From positions 806,001 to 870,000 of the forward strand of contig NZ_CP047027.1 of assembly GCF_009797025.1 (NCBI RefSeq): DNA of 64,000 bases. Reading direction: 5' to 3'. Below are positions 18,501 through 26,493 of this stretch, piece after piece (within the stretch, counting starts at the first letter, position 1; every line of letters begins with the position of its first letter). Origin of the DNA: Cellulophaga sp. L1A9 (GTDB lineage: Bacteria; Bacteroidota; Bacteroidia; Flavobacteriales; Flavobacteriaceae). A model generated the notes under the pieces. It was not told the origin of the DNA. It searched no databases and saw only the letters and a program-made list of their open reading frames with translations. A program made the translations under genes and the position numbers.

Positions 18501-18736
18501 GCAATGTAACGCATTCCCTGCACCCCATTAATTGCTGTTTCTAAAGGAATAAGGGTTGAATTTACCAATACGTCGGCACTAGCTCCTGGATAGGCAATAA
18601 AAATATTAACTGTTGTAGGTGCAATTTGCGGAAATTGAGATATAGGCAATTGTTTGATAGCCAGTAATCCCGTAAATACAATTATTACCGATATGACTAT
18701 AGCCAACACCGGTCTTTTTAAAAATTTACTAAACAT
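15491..18736 (-). CDS. RND multidrug efflux pump, inner-membrane subunit (AcrB/HAE1 type)
   Basis: 1081 residues, of the expected length. It has an N-terminal membrane helix, two large periplasmic loops and 12 membrane helices. Markers include LPISQFPQIAPTTVNI, the TM4 region GIVVDNAIVVVEAVH, GFIPNEDQGM, and GLLGKNAVLIIEFA with the proton-relay Lys. AcrB has an Asp-Asp pair in TM4; here D408 is followed by Asn, so one of the two relay acids is replaced. The C-terminal tail is long and charged (KKLLKKLTKKNDDEN). It follows the fusion-protein gene by 24 bases and overlaps the channel gene. Substrates cannot be read from sequence. Confidence 0.96.
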   Translation of the reverse strand: MFSKFLKRPVLAIVISVIIVFTGLLAIKQLPISQFPQIAPTTVNIFIAYPGASADVLVNSTLIPLETAINGVQGMRYIASDATSAGEGTLRIIFEPGTDPNQAVVMVKTRVDQVMPLLPELVQREGVVITPVQPSMLMYVNLFSTQEDDDELFLYNYAYTKIIPEIQRIDGIASAQILGSRKYAMRVWLKPDRMRAYNVSAEEVMEAMQDQSIIARPGRLGGSSGKTSQALEYVLTYEDRYSEPEQYEDIIIRANEEGELLKLKDVADVELGSEFFDIYSNLDGHPSASIILKQTLGSNGKDVIDEVKNKLVELKAELPPGVDYKISYDVSNFLDASIEQVIHTLRDAFILVAIVVFLFLGDWRSTLIPIIAVPVSLIGAFFVMQLFGLSINLITLFALVLAIGIVVDNAIVVVEAVHVKMEEENLTPYNASYAVLGEIGGAIIAITLVMVSVFIPISFMSGPVGVFYRQFSITMAGSIIISAIVALTLTPVLCAVLLKNNHGKPKSKSPIDKFIAWFNKGFERLTGTYVNILNKIVARRMVTFGILIAFCVGIFLTSKVLPAGFIPNEDQGMIYAIIQTPPGATLERTNDVARKLQKICEEMDGVASVSSLAGYEIMTEGRGSNAGTCLINLKPWSERSHSVHEIMELLEEETKDLGAVIEYFEPPAVPGFGSSGGFSMRLLDKTNSTDYHAFEKINNDFMAALGERKELSGLFTFYSANYPQYKLKINNKIAMQKGVTIGNAMENLNILIGSTYEQGFIRFGRFFKVYTQAAPEYRALPTDLDKLFVKNEEGDMVPYSAFMTLEKKLGPNEITRYNLYNSASINGLPATGFTTGDAINAIKEVAKETLPRGYDIAWEGLSYDEANRGSESIYIFAIVLIFVYFVLAAQYESFLLPFAVILSLPVGIFGSFALLKVMGLANDVYAQIGVIMLVGLLGKNAVLIIEFAVQKRRQGATVLEAAIEGSRSRFRPILMTSFAFIAGLIPLVIASGAGAIGNRTIGGSAMGGMLIGTLFGVLVIPGLYYIFGTMADGRSLIKGEATEPVSEEFIRESETEGKTRAALREVKKLLKKLTKKNDDEN

Positions 18737-18760
18737 TTTTTTTGTGAGATTAGGTTAAAA

Positions 18761-19843
18761 TTACTCTGCGTAAAGCGCCAAATTTGATATTACTGAATTT
18801 GGTTCTACAAACTCAATAGCTACCTTTTGTTGATCCTTTACCATTCGAATCCCATCAAGTATAATTTTATCATTCTCCGACAATCCTTTATCCACAATAA
18901 ACAAATTTTGCATTTCTGCCGCTACATGAATTAAACGTTGTCTCACTATATTATCCTTGTCTACTATAAAAACATATTTCTTATCTAGAATTTCAAAGGT
19001 TGCTTTTTGCGGAATAATTAACACATCCTTAAAAGGAACCTTCATTAAAATACTCCCTGTCTCTCCGTGACGAAGTATCCCATCTGGATTATCAAAAGTT
19101 GCTCTAAAGGCTATATTCCCTGTTTGATTATTAAAATCGGCCTCAATTGTCTCTACAATTCCAGCTTGATTAAAAACCTTATTATTGGCCATTAATAAGT
19201 TAACAGACTTTTTTGTGTCTTTATCTTTACCCGTGATGTAATCTAAATATTCTGATTCTGGAACATTAAAATATACCCACATTTTACTATTATCAGAAAG
19301 TGAAGTTAGCAGCTCCCCTTCATCTAAAAGACTCCCTTCTCTTACATGTAAGTGATTCATGATCCCTGCAAAAGGAGCTTTAATAGCGGTAAACCCTAAA
19401 TGCGTTTTTGCAAGGGATACTTCGGCATTTGCTTTATCAAAATTTGCTTTAGCCATAGAAAGTTCATTTTCAGAAACTACTTTTCCATCTGCCAATAATT
19501 GCGTATTTTTCAGTTCAATTTCTGCAACTTTGGCTTCTGCTGCGGCCTTCTGAAGATCTGCTTGATATACGTTTGGCATAATCTGAAACATAGCCTGTCC
19601 CTTTTTAATCGTTTGCCCTTCATCTACAGAAATATGCTGTAAGTACCCTCTTTCTAAGGCACGAATTTCTATATGTCTTATAGAATGAATTTGACTGACA
19701 TAATCTTTAGTAATGGAGGTGTCTTTTTTTACAGGACTGGTCACAAGAAATTTTGCTTCTTCATGTTTTTCCTCTTTTTTTGTACCGCAACTTGTTAGCA
19801 TTAAGAACACAAGCACGCCAATAAACATAGGAGTTTTACTCAT
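18761..19843 (-). CDS. RND efflux periplasmic adaptor lipoprotein (AcrA type)
   Basis: 360 residues and the first gene of the tripartite pump operon. Signal MSKTPMFIGVLVFLMLTSC gives lipid Cys19. The barrel-sandwich/lipoyl halves are visible (YLQHISVDEGQTIKKGQAMFQI and LGFTAIKAPFAGIMNHLHVREGSLLDEGELL), separated by an alpha-hairpin (AAAEAKVAEIELKNTQLLAD). The beta-barrel and membrane-proximal domains follow (IPQKATFEI, EMQNLFIVDKGLSENDKII). It bridges the inner-membrane pump and the outer channel. No local TetR, AraC or MarR regulator is seen; an inverted repeat lies 49 bases upstream. Confidence 0.95.
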   Translation of the reverse strand: MSKTPMFIGVLVFLMLTSCGTKKEEKHEEAKFLVTSPVKKDTSITKDYVSQIHSIRHIEIRALERGYLQHISVDEGQTIKKGQAMFQIMPNVYQADLQKAAAEAKVAEIELKNTQLLADGKVVSENELSMAKANFDKANAEVSLAKTHLGFTAIKAPFAGIMNHLHVREGSLLDEGELLTSLSDNSKMWVYFNVPESEYLDYITGKDKDTKKSVNLLMANNKVFNQAGIVETIEADFNNQTGNIAFRATFDNPDGILRHGETGSILMKVPFKDVLIIPQKATFEILDKKYVFIVDKDNIVRQRLIHVAAEMQNLFIVDKGLSENDKIILDGIRMVKDQQKVAIEFVEPNSVISNLALYAE

Positions 19844-19891
19844 AGTTTTACTAGTTTAAATAATTGATTTTTAGTTTGAAATAACAGCAAG

Positions 19892-19913
19892 CCTAAACCC
19901 TAAATTGTTTAGG
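19892..19913. promoter_or_regulatory. inverted repeat upstream of the RND operon
   Basis: CCTAAAC (19892-19898), 8 bases, GTTTAGG (19907-19913), in the leader 49 bases before the adaptor start codon. It could be an operator or a leader hairpin. No regulator is linked to it. Confidence 0.35.
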
Positions 19914-19991
19914 ACTCACCAATTTGTTTTGTAAAATTTTTAAAATAGATAATGAAGTAGCACTGGAAGTAAAAGGCTACTTAGAGATATA

Positions 19992-20405
19992 TCAGATACG
20001 ATATACCTGAAAGCGTATGTAATGTTTAAAAAAAACTGTTACGCATCTGGCTTCAAAAGAAAGTGTGTGTTTTTGAAGTTTATTTGAAAGATGCTCCGCT
20101 ACATCTATATTAAAAGAGAGAACAGAAAAAGCATTACTGCTTAATTTTTCTTGTGAAGAAACACGTTCTTCATTCTCTTCTTCAATATCAGAGATTTCAG
20201 CAAAATGCTTTTTATGCCCATTGAAATCAATAGTTTCTAAAAACTGAGGAATTGACTGCTCGTCTATTAGAGGAGCAACGGAATGCTCTAAAGAGCTAAA
20301 ATTAGGAACAATAAAGGAGTCTCCAATATTGGAGTTACTGGCATTGCATCCGCTGGTTATCAGAATACAAATTAGAAGTAAAAATTGCCCGAATGCCTTT
20401 TTCAT
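19992..20405 (-). CDS. small lipoprotein of unknown function upstream of the RND operon
   Basis: 137 residues from the ATG at 20403-20405; a TTG directly before it is also in frame. Signal MKKAFGQFLLLICILITSGC has a clean lipobox (TSGC, lipid Cys20). The mature part is Ser/Glu-rich and looks partly disordered (EISDIEEENEERVSSQEKLSS), then turns hydrophobic and aromatic at the C-terminus (RCVTVFFKHYIRFQVYRI). I do not recognise it. It precedes the pump genes on the same strand by 148 bases, so co-transcription is possible but not shown. Confidence 0.6.
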   Translation of the reverse strand: MKKAFGQFLLLICILITSGCNASNSNIGDSFIVPNFSSLEHSVAPLIDEQSIPQFLETIDFNGHKKHFAEISDIEEENEERVSSQEKLSSNAFSVLSFNIDVAEHLSNKLQKHTLSFEARCVTVFFKHYIRFQVYRI

Positions 20406-20757
20406 CAAGCCGTAAAATTATACTATGGAATAGTTGTGCACAAACAAATGCTTGTTAAAAAAAGTTAAATACCGAATTAAACACCATTATTATTCTTTCA
20501 CCAATTTACACCTTGCCTTATTGAGAAATACACAAATTTTGATTATATAAAACACATTTATAACAGTAAAAAAACAACACCCAAAAAAAGCATTTCGCAG
20601 TGATGCCTCCCTAAAAATACTATACCAAGAAATATAAAGGTCATATTTTAAAGACTTATCAATTTGATCTATTGAATCCTATTTCATTTTTCTATTACAA
20701 CTTAAAAAGCTTAAGTTTAGAAAACGAACTAATTACCAATTAAAACTTCAGATTAAA
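20406..20757. other. 352-base divergent intergenic region
   Basis: AT-rich spacer between the small lipoprotein (minus) and the dipeptidase (plus). No open frame of note. It should hold both promoters, but I could not find a convincing TAnnTTTG box for either. Confidence 0.5.
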
Positions 20758-22056
20758 ATGAAAAAAAATCGAACACTCTATTTTACATTACTATTGACAA
20801 CACTTTTTCTATCCTGTAAGGAAAAGCCAAAAGTGATTGATGAACCAGAAACTCTTGAACAAAAGGCACAGCGCATACACGAGAAAGTTATTACTATTGA
20901 CACTCACAATGATATCAATGTGGCTAATTTCACAGACAGTATTAACTATACACAACGCTTAGATACACAAATAAACTTGCCAAAAATGGAAGAAGGCGGT
21001 TTAGATGTCTCTTGGATGATTGTGTACACTGGACAAGACTCCCTAACTCCTGCTGGCTACGAAAAAGCAACTAAAAATGCGATGGAGAAATTTGATGCTA
21101 TTCATCGTCTGTGCGAACAAATTGCTCCAGATAAAATTGAATTGGCACTTACATCTGACGACGTAAGACGCATCAATGGTGCTGGTAAAAAAGTAGCCAT
21201 GATAGGTGTTGAAAATGCCTATCCTATTGGAGAGGATCTTTCAAATTTTAAAAAATATTACGATTTAGGTGCTCGTTACATTTCTTTATCACACAATGGT
21301 CATAGTCAGTTTTCTGATTCTAATACAGGAGAAAAGGATAGTATTTGGCTGTACAATGGCTTAAGTGATTTAGGCAAACAAGGAATTATAGAGATGAATA
21401 AACTCGGCATAATGATAGATATATCACATCCTTCAAAAGAAGCCATGAAACAAATGATTGCCTTATCTAAAGCGCCTATCATTGCATCACACTCCTCTGC
21501 TCGTGCACTTTGTAATCATAGTAGAAATTTAGATGATGAGCAGTTGCTTTTATTAAAGGAAAATGGTGGAGTAATACAAACTGTCGCTTTCAGCTCCTAT
21601 TTAAATACCGAAAAGCATGAAGCAAGAGCTGATTATATGAAAAATATCTATAAAAAAATTGCCGACTCACTGGATCTAAAACTATATGAACGCTCTGAGA
21701 TTGGCAAACTTACAGCTACAGAAAAGAAAGCTTTTTTTGCTGATTACACCAAAGTAAAAAAGATCGGAGACGAACTAGTTATTACGGATGAAAAAGCTCC
21801 ACCTGCAGTAAACGTATCTGACTTTATTGACCATGTAGATTATTTAGTAAAACTAATAGGCGTTGATCATGTAGGTTTAAGTTCTGATTTTGATGGCGGC
21901 GGCGGAATTGAAGGTTGGGATGATGCATCAGAAACGTATAACGTAACTTTAGAATTGGTAAAAAGAGGATATTCAGAAGAGGATATTGCAAAACTTTGGG
22001 GAGGTAATTTACTTCGTGTTCTAGATGAAGTACAAGCTATTTCTAAAACTATATAA
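20758..22056 (+). CDS. membrane dipeptidase (peptidase family M19) lipoprotein
   Basis: A zinc-dependent dipeptidase of the renal-dipeptidase family, 432 residues, probably exported and anchored by lipid Cys20 (TTLFLSC). Metal-site features are H50 and D52 in IDTHNDINV, the bridging Glu in IGVENAYPI, LGARYISLSHNGHSQF, ISHPSKEAM, IASHSSARALCNHSRNL, and DHVGLSSDFDGGGG near the C-terminus. It releases amino acids from dipeptides, including D-amino-acid-containing ones in this family. It is a single gene ending at a shared convergent terminator. Confidence 0.94.
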   Translation: MKKNRTLYFTLLLTTLFLSCKEKPKVIDEPETLEQKAQRIHEKVITIDTHNDINVANFTDSINYTQRLDTQINLPKMEEGGLDVSWMIVYTGQDSLTPAGYEKATKNAMEKFDAIHRLCEQIAPDKIELALTSDDVRRINGAGKKVAMIGVENAYPIGEDLSNFKKYYDLGARYISLSHNGHSQFSDSNTGEKDSIWLYNGLSDLGKQGIIEMNKLGIMIDISHPSKEAMKQMIALSKAPIIASHSSARALCNHSRNLDDEQLLLLKENGGVIQTVAFSSYLNTEKHEARADYMKNIYKKIADSLDLKLYERSEIGKLTATEKKAFFADYTKVKKIGDELVITDEKAPPAVNVSDFIDHVDYLVKLIGVDHVGLSSDFDGGGGIEGWDDASETYNVTLELVKRGYSEEDIAKLWGGNLLRVLDEVQAISKTI

Positions 22057-22057
22057 C

Positions 22058-22095
22058 AAAGAATGGGTAAAACTATGCGGTTTTACCCATTCTTT
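22058..22095. terminator. convergent terminator overlapping the end of the receiver gene
   Basis: A 16-base perfect stem: AAAGAATGGGTAAAAC (22058-22073) pairs with GTTTTACCCATTCTTT (22080-22095) around a 6-base loop. On the minus strand it lies inside the last codons and stop of the receiver gene, so that gene's end and the terminator share sequence. Confidence 0.85.
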
Positions 22096-22495
22096 CATTT
22101 TCTATATCTTTTAAAAGAATTTCAAATTTTGAATCTGTAAGTGGTTTACTAATAAAATCTTTAACCACACTATATTCTTTAGACTTATCTATATCAACAG
22201 AGAAAATAGAAGAACTTAAGATATATACTCTAGTTTTGTTTTCTAAATCAGGAATTTTACAGAATTCATCTAAAAAATCCCAGCCATCCATAATGGGCAT
22301 ATTTAAATCCAAGAAGATTACTTCTGGTAAAGCCTGGTTTGTTTTAACAAGTGCCTCCAGATCATCTAAAGCCTCCTCTCCATTTTCAAACACCGTAATA
22401 TTTGAACAAAATTTACCATTGCTATTTAAAATAACTTTAGTTCCATATACGAATATTGGATCATCATCAATAATACAAACAGTATCTATTTTCAT
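22073..22495 (-). CDS. stand-alone response regulator receiver protein
   Basis: 140 residues from the ATG at 22493-22495 (MKIDTVCIIDDDP). A nine-residue upstream extension is open but unlike a receiver. The acidic cluster is D10-D12 and the phospho-acceptor is D63 in VIFLDLNMPIMDGW. The Ser in YILSSSIF replaces Thr at the switch position, and DFISKPL carries the conserved Lys. No output domain. This Rcp1/CheY-like type usually acts by phosphorelay or protein contact. No kinase is adjacent; the nearest orphan kinase in the window is at 46831-47886, but pairing is not shown. Confidence 0.92.
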   Translation of the reverse strand: MKIDTVCIIDDDPIFVYGTKVILNSNGKFCSNITVFENGEEALDDLEALVKTNQALPEVIFLDLNMPIMDGWDFLDEFCKIPDLENKTRVYILSSSIFSVDIDKSKEYSVVKDFISKPLTDSKFEILLKDIENERMGKTA

Positions 22496-22561
22496 AGCGT
22501 TCACAATAAAAACTAATTGCAAATGTAAGATAAATCCTATAACAACAAAAAAACTTACCCT

Positions 22562-23011
22562 CTAAATTGATTTAAATAGCCATTCTTTTTCATTGCCGCT
22601 TACTTTTTCTGAAAATAAGCTAAAATCATTCTTTTTATAAAATAGCTTTAGCCCTTCTTCTTCAATAGTTAACCAAAAGGAATTATGAGGATAATACTGT
22701 TTTAAGCTCCTTAACCATAGTGAACCTAAATCTTCTCCTCTTCTTGTTTTCAAAACCCATAAATACCCAATATAATAGCTTTCTGACGCTAATAATTGTC
22801 TTGCTTCTTCTTTAAACAGCTGCATATCTGCAGTCATTTCTTTAAAGATAATACCTCCTGCAATAATTTTATTCGCTTCCTGAATTACAAATAGTTCTGA
22901 AGTAGCACTAACTTCTAGCCAAACCAAGCCTAGTGCTTCCTGCCAATCTTCTGGTAACATTTCAAAAAACAACTTAGGATTACCTGTATGTTTTAAAAAT
23001 TTTACAGCCAT
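22562..23011 (-). CDS. GNAT-family N-acetyltransferase
   Basis: 149 residues of GNAT fold. The acetyl-CoA-binding region reads YIGYLWVLKTRRGEDLGSLWLRSLKQ (core RRGEDLG, a variant of the R/Q-x-x-G-x-G/A motif), preceded by the beta-strand pair FVIQEANKIIAGGIIF and followed by FWLTIEEEGLKLFYKKNDF. The substrate is unknown. It begins 9 bases after the PurD-like ATP-grasp gene, so the two are probably made together and may act in one pathway. Confidence 0.85.
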   Translation of the reverse strand: MAVKFLKHTGNPKLFFEMLPEDWQEALGLVWLEVSATSELFVIQEANKIIAGGIIFKEMTADMQLFKEEARQLLASESYYIGYLWVLKTRRGEDLGSLWLRSLKQYYPHNSFWLTIEEEGLKLFYKKNDFSLFSEKVSGNEKEWLFKSI

Positions 23012-23020
23012 AATTTTAGG

Positions 23021-24376
23021 TTATAAAAGTCCCCAAGACCATAATTTATCAGAATCTTCAAACCAACGATCGCCAATATCGGTACGGTAGTAACAGTTAT
23101 TTATAATCACCGTATTAATACGATTATACATCATTTTCTGGGCATCTTTCATTGTAAGCCCTGTTCCTGTCACTAATAAAGCAATCCCTGTATTTCCAGT
23201 TATTAGCCATTGATCATTTACAATTTTTAAGTGCATGGGATGTATCCCCTCCAAACTATCTTTTTTCAAAATAACAACAGCGTCTTTTGAGAAAAGTTCG
23301 AAAGTTTTTTTATCCTCGTATGGAAATGGCGGAACAACCACGAAGGCACCCACTTGAAATCCTTTTTTCACTTGCACCTGAAACTTATTCCCTGAAGCTA
23401 CTTTATACAATAATTCTCCAATAGGTTCTGTGATTCCAGCACGTTGAATAAATATTTGTGGAAAGCCAAAACGAGATGTAAATTCTAAAGGGTAAATTCC
23501 GTGCCCGTTTACAATACAATTCAAATCTATATGCCCAAAAAAATTATTCTTAGCTAAAATGGGTTCCATTTTCTTGAGTGTTTTATCAAAAATAGGAGAA
23601 TCTTTTACCCAAAACATACTACTCCCCATTTCCCCTGTGGAAACACCAAGCTCTTTAGGAAATAATTTCTTATGTTCAAAAGTGATGTTTATGGGCGTAA
23701 GAAATTCTACGCCATTAAAAAATGCAGAGACCGAAATTTCTACACCTTTAACCTTTCGCTGCAGTTGAAAAGTCCCAAAATCATCTCCCCAAGATTTTTC
23801 ATAAGCCTTTAATACCCGCACCACATCTTGCCCAGAATCATCATTACCCACGAAAAGTAACTGTTTTAATTCCTGTGTTTCCCCAGAAGGTTTTATAACA
23901 TAAGCATTGGGGTTTGCTTCTACATATTTAATTGCCTCTTTAAACGTTTCAAATTCCTTAAAAGGCAATATATTAATCTTATGTCTTTTTAATTCTTCTT
24001 GCCCAAAATTACGATCTAATTCTAATGAATCTGTGTACTCCGTTCCTCCAAAAACTAGCTTCCCTTGTGCACGCAACTCTTGACATACAGCACCATTTCC
24101 TGTATAATCAAAAATTAAAATATCTGCCCAGTCTACATGTTTCTTCCAATCTTGTACTTTTTTTACAAAACCATAACCTATCTCCTTTGAAGCTTTATCT
24201 TCTATAAATAACTTAACTTCATTACCTTCTTGCAGTGTTGCATTGGCAATGTCTAATGATTCTCCCCAACGAGAAATAAAAAGAAACTTTTTTTTAATTG
24301 GAACTGTTTTTTGCAATGTATTATGTTCTTTATTGTATGATTGGGGCGCATATATATTAAGATACGCCCGTTTCAA
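23021..24376 (-). CDS. PurD-like ATP-grasp ligase paralogue, TTG start
   Basis: 451 residues related to phosphoribosylamine-glycine ligase. It has an N-terminal Rossmann-type part (KKKFLFISRWGESLDIANATLQEGNEV, DILIFDYTGNG), an ATP-grasp core (NAYVIKPSGETQELKQLLFVG, FQLQRKVKGVEISVSAFFNG, GHIDLNCIVNGHGIYPLEFTSRFGFPQ), and a C-terminal hammerhead-like domain (GAFVVVPPFPYE, TGNTGIALLVTGTG). True PurD starts with a GSGGREHAL motif, which is absent here, so the substrate is probably different. The frame opens with TTG at 24374-24376 directly after the TAA of the upstream gene, and no ATG is available before the conserved core. It is a ligase of unknown substrate joining a carboxylate and an amine at ATP expense. 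Confidence 0.82.
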   Translation of the reverse strand: MKRAYLNIYAPQSYNKEHNTLQKTVPIKKKFLFISRWGESLDIANATLQEGNEVKLFIEDKASKEIGYGFVKKVQDWKKHVDWADILIFDYTGNGAVCQELRAQGKLVFGGTEYTDSLELDRNFGQEELKRHKINILPFKEFETFKEAIKYVEANPNAYVIKPSGETQELKQLLFVGNDDSGQDVVRVLKAYEKSWGDDFGTFQLQRKVKGVEISVSAFFNGVEFLTPINITFEHKKLFPKELGVSTGEMGSSMFWVKDSPIFDKTLKKMEPILAKNNFFGHIDLNCIVNGHGIYPLEFTSRFGFPQIFIQRAGITEPIGELLYKVASGNKFQVQVKKGFQVGAFVVVPPFPYEDKKTFELFSKDAVVILKKDSLEGIHPMHLKIVNDQWLITGNTGIALLVTGTGLTMKDAQKMMYNRINTVIINNCYYRTDIGDRWFEDSDKLWSWGLL

Positions 24377-24694
24377 TTATTTATTTTTTTTGATTAATTT
24401 TAAATCGGTGATGGTTAAAACTTCATAAGCTTCATTTTCTTCATCTTGAAATTCTTCTGAAGTATAGGTAACCTCAAAGTCTGTTCCGATTAGTTTTCTA
24501 TCTGCCATGTTATATTTTGCCCCTGCACGCTCTTCTATATTTTTAAAAGCATAGGTATTAAAATCCTCCTCAGAAGAAAAGTAATATATACCGTCATCTA
24601 CACCCTCATAGGTTACGGTGATTGTTGTTGCCTCTTGATTGGTTTTTAAAAAAGAAGTAACTAATAATAAAATTGAAATTGCTAATGTTTTCAT
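24377..24694 (-). CDS. small exported protein of unknown function
   Basis: 105 residues with a signal peptide (MKTLAISILLLVTSFLKTNQ, probable cleavage near residue 20-22). A compact, strand-rich acidic domain follows (TITVTYEGVDDGIYYFSS, LIGTDFEVTYTSEEFQDEENEAYEV). Its TAA touches the TTG start of the PurD-like gene, so translation is probably coupled even though this protein is periplasmic and the next is cytoplasmic. No family recognised. Confidence 0.7.
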   Translation of the reverse strand: MKTLAISILLLVTSFLKTNQEATTITVTYEGVDDGIYYFSSEEDFNTYAFKNIEERAGAKYNMADRKLIGTDFEVTYTSEEFQDEENEAYEVLTITDLKLIKKNK

Positions 24695-25087
24695 GATTCT
24701 TATGCGTAATTAATTAGAGTTTATTTAAATAAATTAAAAGTGATTTACCCTACATACCTTGTATATAAGGGGTAATAATAACAAACACTATCCTTTGCTA
24801 GAAAACGATTTTAATAAAAAAACAAGAACAAGCACCGCTCTTTTCTGACTGAAAAAAGAATACTTTTTTAAAGTATAGAAGTAAGAAATCTGTCCTAATT
24901 TTCGGTTTTCCAAACCATGGAATGTTTTTGATATTGATTTCAAAATAAACAAAAACCCGAAATAAATATTTTTCTTCAAGGTGCTTCCCTATCAAGGGTT
25001 AAACACAAAATTTAGAGTACAAATGAAGTAAAAAAACAAACAACTTTTTCAATTATTTTCAAGAATATTTAATGCTAAAAAATACCG
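24695..25087. other. 393-base intergenic region without a supported gene
   Basis: AT-rich spacer between divergent genes. Two overlapping minus-strand frames of about 64 codons (24788-24995) are Phe/Lys-rich, lack any domain or signal logic, and look like chance frames. The region ends in the promoter of the exonuclease/GIY-YIG gene. Confidence 0.5.
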
Positions 25088-25095
25088 TAACTTTG
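25088..25095 (+). promoter_or_regulatory. TAACTTTG -7 box of the exonuclease/GIY-YIG gene
   Basis: An exact match to the Bacteroidota -7 consensus TAnnTTTG, 17 bases before the TTG start codon. No clear -33 TTG is seen at the expected distance. Confidence 0.6.
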
Positions 25096-25112
25096 CTCTA
25101 AAAAAGCGGCTT

Positions 25113-26486
25113 TTGTATACAATTATCGATATTGAAACTACTGGAAATGGTATTCAAGGAAATAAGATTACTGAGATTTCTATTTTTAAATATGACGGGT
25201 ATGACGTTATAGATGAATTTACAACACTTATAAATCCAGAAGCGGAAATTCCTTATTTTATTACGGGCTTAACCGGCATAGATAATAATATGGTGCGTAA
25301 TGCGCCTAAGTTTTCTGAAGTTGCAGCTCAAATATTAAAAATTACTGAAGGAACCATATTCGTTGCTCATAATGTAAGTTTTGATTACAATATCATAAAG
25401 CACGAATTTAAAAGTATTGGAGTAGATTTTATCCGTAAAAAACTCTGTACTGTTCGTTTGTCCAGAAAATTATTTCCAGGATACAATAGCTATAGTTTGG
25501 GAAAACTTTGCTCGGCATTAAAAATACCGCTTACAGATCGGCATAGAGCTCGAGGTGATGCTGAAGCAACAACCATTCTATTTAATAAATTACTGCGCGC
25601 AGATGATGCTGACGAGGTGTTTAAATCATTTTTAAACGCAAGATCACAAGAAGCTACCCTACCTCCTAGTTTACCAAAATCGGACTTTGACAAACTACCG
25701 AATACTCCGGGTATTTACTTTTTTAAAAATGCAAAAGGAAAAATAATATATGTAGGCAAAGCTATTGATATAAGGAAAAGGGTATTGAGTCATTTTTATG
25801 ACAAAACAACCAAAGAAATTACCATGTGCCAAGAAACCTCAGCGATAGATTTTGAACTTTCTGGAAGTGAAATTATGGCTTTATTAATGGAGTCCGATGC
25901 TATAAAACAACATTACCCAGAATACAACCGCTCTCAGAAAAGAAAAGTACAAGCCTTTGGAATATTCACCTACGAAGATCGAAATGGGGTCATGCATTTG
26001 GCATGGAATACACAGAAAATGGCTCCCAATGCCTTTTACACCTTATACTCCAAAACAGCTAGTCGCACATTTTTACAGGAACTTTGTAAAACCTATAAAC
26101 TTTGCCCTAAGTTCTGCCACTTGCAAGAGAATGTACCACAATGTTCCCATTATGATATTTTAGAATGTGAAGGTATTTGCCAGGGCACAGAAGATATAGA
26201 AACGTATAATGCTAAAGTGAAACAAGCAATAATCGATATTCAATCTAAAAACGAAAACTATATAATTCGTGAAAAAGGAAGAAATATGGACGAGTCTGGA
26301 GTTATTCTTATTCAAGACAATACCTATATGGGATATGGGTTTGTAGAAAATGAAATAGCCATTGAAAATATTAATGACCTCACTCCGTTTATCACAGCTC
26401 AAAAAAACACTTTTGAAACAGAACGACTGATTGCTAATTATATGATCAAAAATGAGGATAGAATTTATAATCTAGCCTCAACATAA
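25113..26486 (+). CDS. DnaQ-type 3'-5' exonuclease fused to a GIY-YIG (UvrC/Cho-like) endonuclease
   Basis: 457 residues. Residues 1-~165 are a DEDDh exonuclease: IDIETTGNG (first two acids), FVAHNVSFDYN, and HRARGDAEAT (His and last Asp). Residues ~195-280 are a GIY-YIG nuclease (TPGIYFFKNAKGKIIYVGKAIDIRKRV) related to UvrC and Cho. A Cys-bearing stretch (KLCPKFCHLQ, CEGICQG) resembles the one following GIY-YIG in Cho-like proteins. Known fusions of this layout are assigned to DNA repair. The start is TTG at 25113-25115, just before the conserved YTIIDIETTG; no ATG fits. It is a single gene. Confidence 0.9.
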   Translation: MYTIIDIETTGNGIQGNKITEISIFKYDGYDVIDEFTTLINPEAEIPYFITGLTGIDNNMVRNAPKFSEVAAQILKITEGTIFVAHNVSFDYNIIKHEFKSIGVDFIRKKLCTVRLSRKLFPGYNSYSLGKLCSALKIPLTDRHRARGDAEATTILFNKLLRADDADEVFKSFLNARSQEATLPPSLPKSDFDKLPNTPGIYFFKNAKGKIIYVGKAIDIRKRVLSHFYDKTTKEITMCQETSAIDFELSGSEIMALLMESDAIKQHYPEYNRSQKRKVQAFGIFTYEDRNGVMHLAWNTQKMAPNAFYTLYSKTASRTFLQELCKTYKLCPKFCHLQENVPQCSHYDILECEGICQGTEDIETYNAKVKQAIIDIQSKNENYIIREKGRNMDESGVILIQDNTYMGYGFVENEIAIENINDLTPFITAQKNTFETERLIANYMIKNEDRIYNLAST

Positions 26487-26493
26487 ACCTAGA

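Noticed and set aside
24788..24995. Two overlapping ~64-codon minus-strand frames in the gap before the exonuclease/GIY-YIG gene
   Set aside because: Phe/Lys-rich, mutually overlapping, no signal peptide, motif, promoter or terminator; typical of AT-rich noise.
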